DNA from: Cladosporium sp. IMV 00045
Lineage: Eukaryota; Ascomycota; Dothideomycetes; Cladosporiales; Cladosporiaceae
DNA length: 57,247 nt
Assembly: GCA_001931905.2 (NCBI GenBank)
Contig: MSJI02000794.1
Coordinates: 172,905-230,151, forward strand
Direction of reading: 5' to 3'
Part shown: piece by piece, positions 56,421-57,247 of the stretch
Numbering within the stretch: the first letter of the stretch is position 1
How the letters are laid out: every line of letters starts with the position of its first letter
Notes under the pieces: model-generated
Told to the model about the DNA's origin: nothing
Database searches by the model: none
The model's input: the letters and a program-made list of their open reading frames with translations, nothing else
Translations under genes and position numbers: made by a program

Positions 56421-57247
56421 ATGACCATCACCACCCGCTCCCAGACCGGCAAGACGCCGAGGTACGATCCATACCTGCACTTGCAACATCCAAAGTACAC
56501 AATGCTGATACGCGACGCGTAGAAAGTCTGCTGTCCCCGAGGGTTTCGTCGAGACTCCCAGCAGACGCCGCACTACGCGCAAGTCTGCCGCTGCGGCCAC
56601 CGACTCGTCCGCTGAAGAAGATGTCGAGCCCATCAAGCTCCCCAAGGATGAGGCCAAGGTCGAGGAGATTGACAACAAGGCGCATGCCAACGGTGTGCCC
56701 AAGGATGCCTCCAAGGCTAAGATCATTGATGGCTGGACAGAGGGCGGCGACCCCAAGATTGACGCCGCGCCTCACTTCGACTTCGGCGGCACGCTTGGTG
56801 TGACGGCTATGATGATCGGTTTCCCGGCCTTGATGTGGTATATGTGGGTTGGCGCCACCTACTACGATGGCGGTTTCCCGTCTGAACCCAGCATGACTTG
56901 GGCTCAGTACGCCCGTCACGTTGCCTACCTGGCATACACCGGCTCTTTCCCCCACGCGAAAGCCTGGGTGATCTACTGGACTTTCCTCGTCGCACAGGGT
57001 GCCATGTACATCTTCATGCCTGGTGTCTACTCCACCGGCAAGCCTCTGCCTTTCGCTGGCGGCAAGCAACTGCGCTACTACTGCAGTGGTGTCTGGAGCT
57101 TCTACGCCACCAACGTGATCGCCGGTGTCCTTCACTTCACTGGTATTTTCCCGCTCTACACTCTGATCGATGAATTTGGACCTCTCATGAGCGTTGCAAT
57201 CTGCTCTGGCTTCATCGTCGCCATTGTCGCCTATGTCTCTGCTCTCG
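56421..57247 (+). CDS. ERG4: Delta(24(28))-sterol reductase (copy B, 3' end outside window)
   Basis: Exon 1 56421-56461 ([14 protein letters not shown]), a 61-nt intron with GTACGA donor and TAG acceptor, then exon 2 from 56523 running off the window at 57,247. It covers about the first half of the protein, to the residues matching ALA in copy A. Relative to copy A it has scattered, mostly silent changes plus a few substitutions in the polar N-terminus (for example HANGVPKDAS against [10 protein letters not shown]). The frame is intact over all visible sequence. The role is as for copy A. Confidence 0.93.

Noticed and set aside
1..57247. CRISPR arrays, integrons, bacterial operons or a biosynthetic cluster
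   Set aside because: The sequence is fungal nuclear DNA. No regularly spaced repeats were seen, and there is no polyketide or peptide synthetase or P450 grouping.

Overview
The window is nuclear DNA of a filamentous ascomycete. Genes carry short introns (about 50-120 nt) with GTRAGT-type donors, CTAAC/CTGAC branch points and YAG acceptors, and genes lie on both strands separated by 0.3-2.6 kb. The products (Kog1/raptor, Tea1-like Kelch protein, F-box/LRR protein, Erg4, Rrt8-like protein, Pth11-like rhodopsin-domain protein) fit Pezizomycotina. The many near-identical duplicated loci suggest a diploid, hybrid or genome-duplicated black yeast of the Dothideomycetes (Hortaea werneckii is one such organism). 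That species guess is inference only.

The window consists of three contigs joined by two 20-N gaps. Contig 1 (1-22,999): a small spliced gene with a Gag-like zinc knuckle, kog1 (-), Kelch/coiled-coil protein copy A (+), F-box protein copy A (+), an MFS anion transporter (-) and ERG4 copy A (-). Contig 2 (23,020-45,973): Kelch copy B (5' end lost at the gap), F-box copy B, a mitochondrial HAD hydrolase, a glyoxalase-fold protein (-), an Ecm4-type glutathione transferase, an Rrt8-like membrane protein (-), cytosolic aspartyl-tRNA synthetase copy A and an APC amino acid/choline permease copy A (-). Contig 3 (45,994-57,247): aspartyl-tRNA synthetase copy B (5' end lost at the gap), permease copy B (-), a Pth11-like protein, a dienelactone hydrolase-family protein (-) and ERG4 copy B (+, runs off the window).

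Every contig end next to an N run lies inside sequence that is present, and locally identical, in another contig. The joins therefore look like assembly-graph breaks in a genome with two (or more) similar copies of this region, not like true tandem duplications. Each pair of contigs shares one block: Kelch/F-box for 1 and 2, DPS1/permease for 2 and 3, ERG4 (inverted) for 1 and 3. This pattern cannot be phased into only two haplotypes without a phase switch, and it implies an inversion between copies, with one breakpoint just downstream of the F-box gene.

The genes form no pathway cluster. They are housekeeping and cell-biology genes (TORC1 scaffold, polarity landmark, ubiquitin ligase adaptor, ergosterol synthesis, translation, transport, redox/detoxification). 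No CRISPR array, rRNA gene or intact transposon was recognised. Several genes show specific defects: an MFS intron that fits only with a TG acceptor, one-nucleotide frame breaks in the Pth11-like and dienelactone hydrolase genes, and a stop codon near the 3' end of F-box copy B. Exon boundaries were worked out by hand from splice consensus and reading frame; identity statements are by eye.
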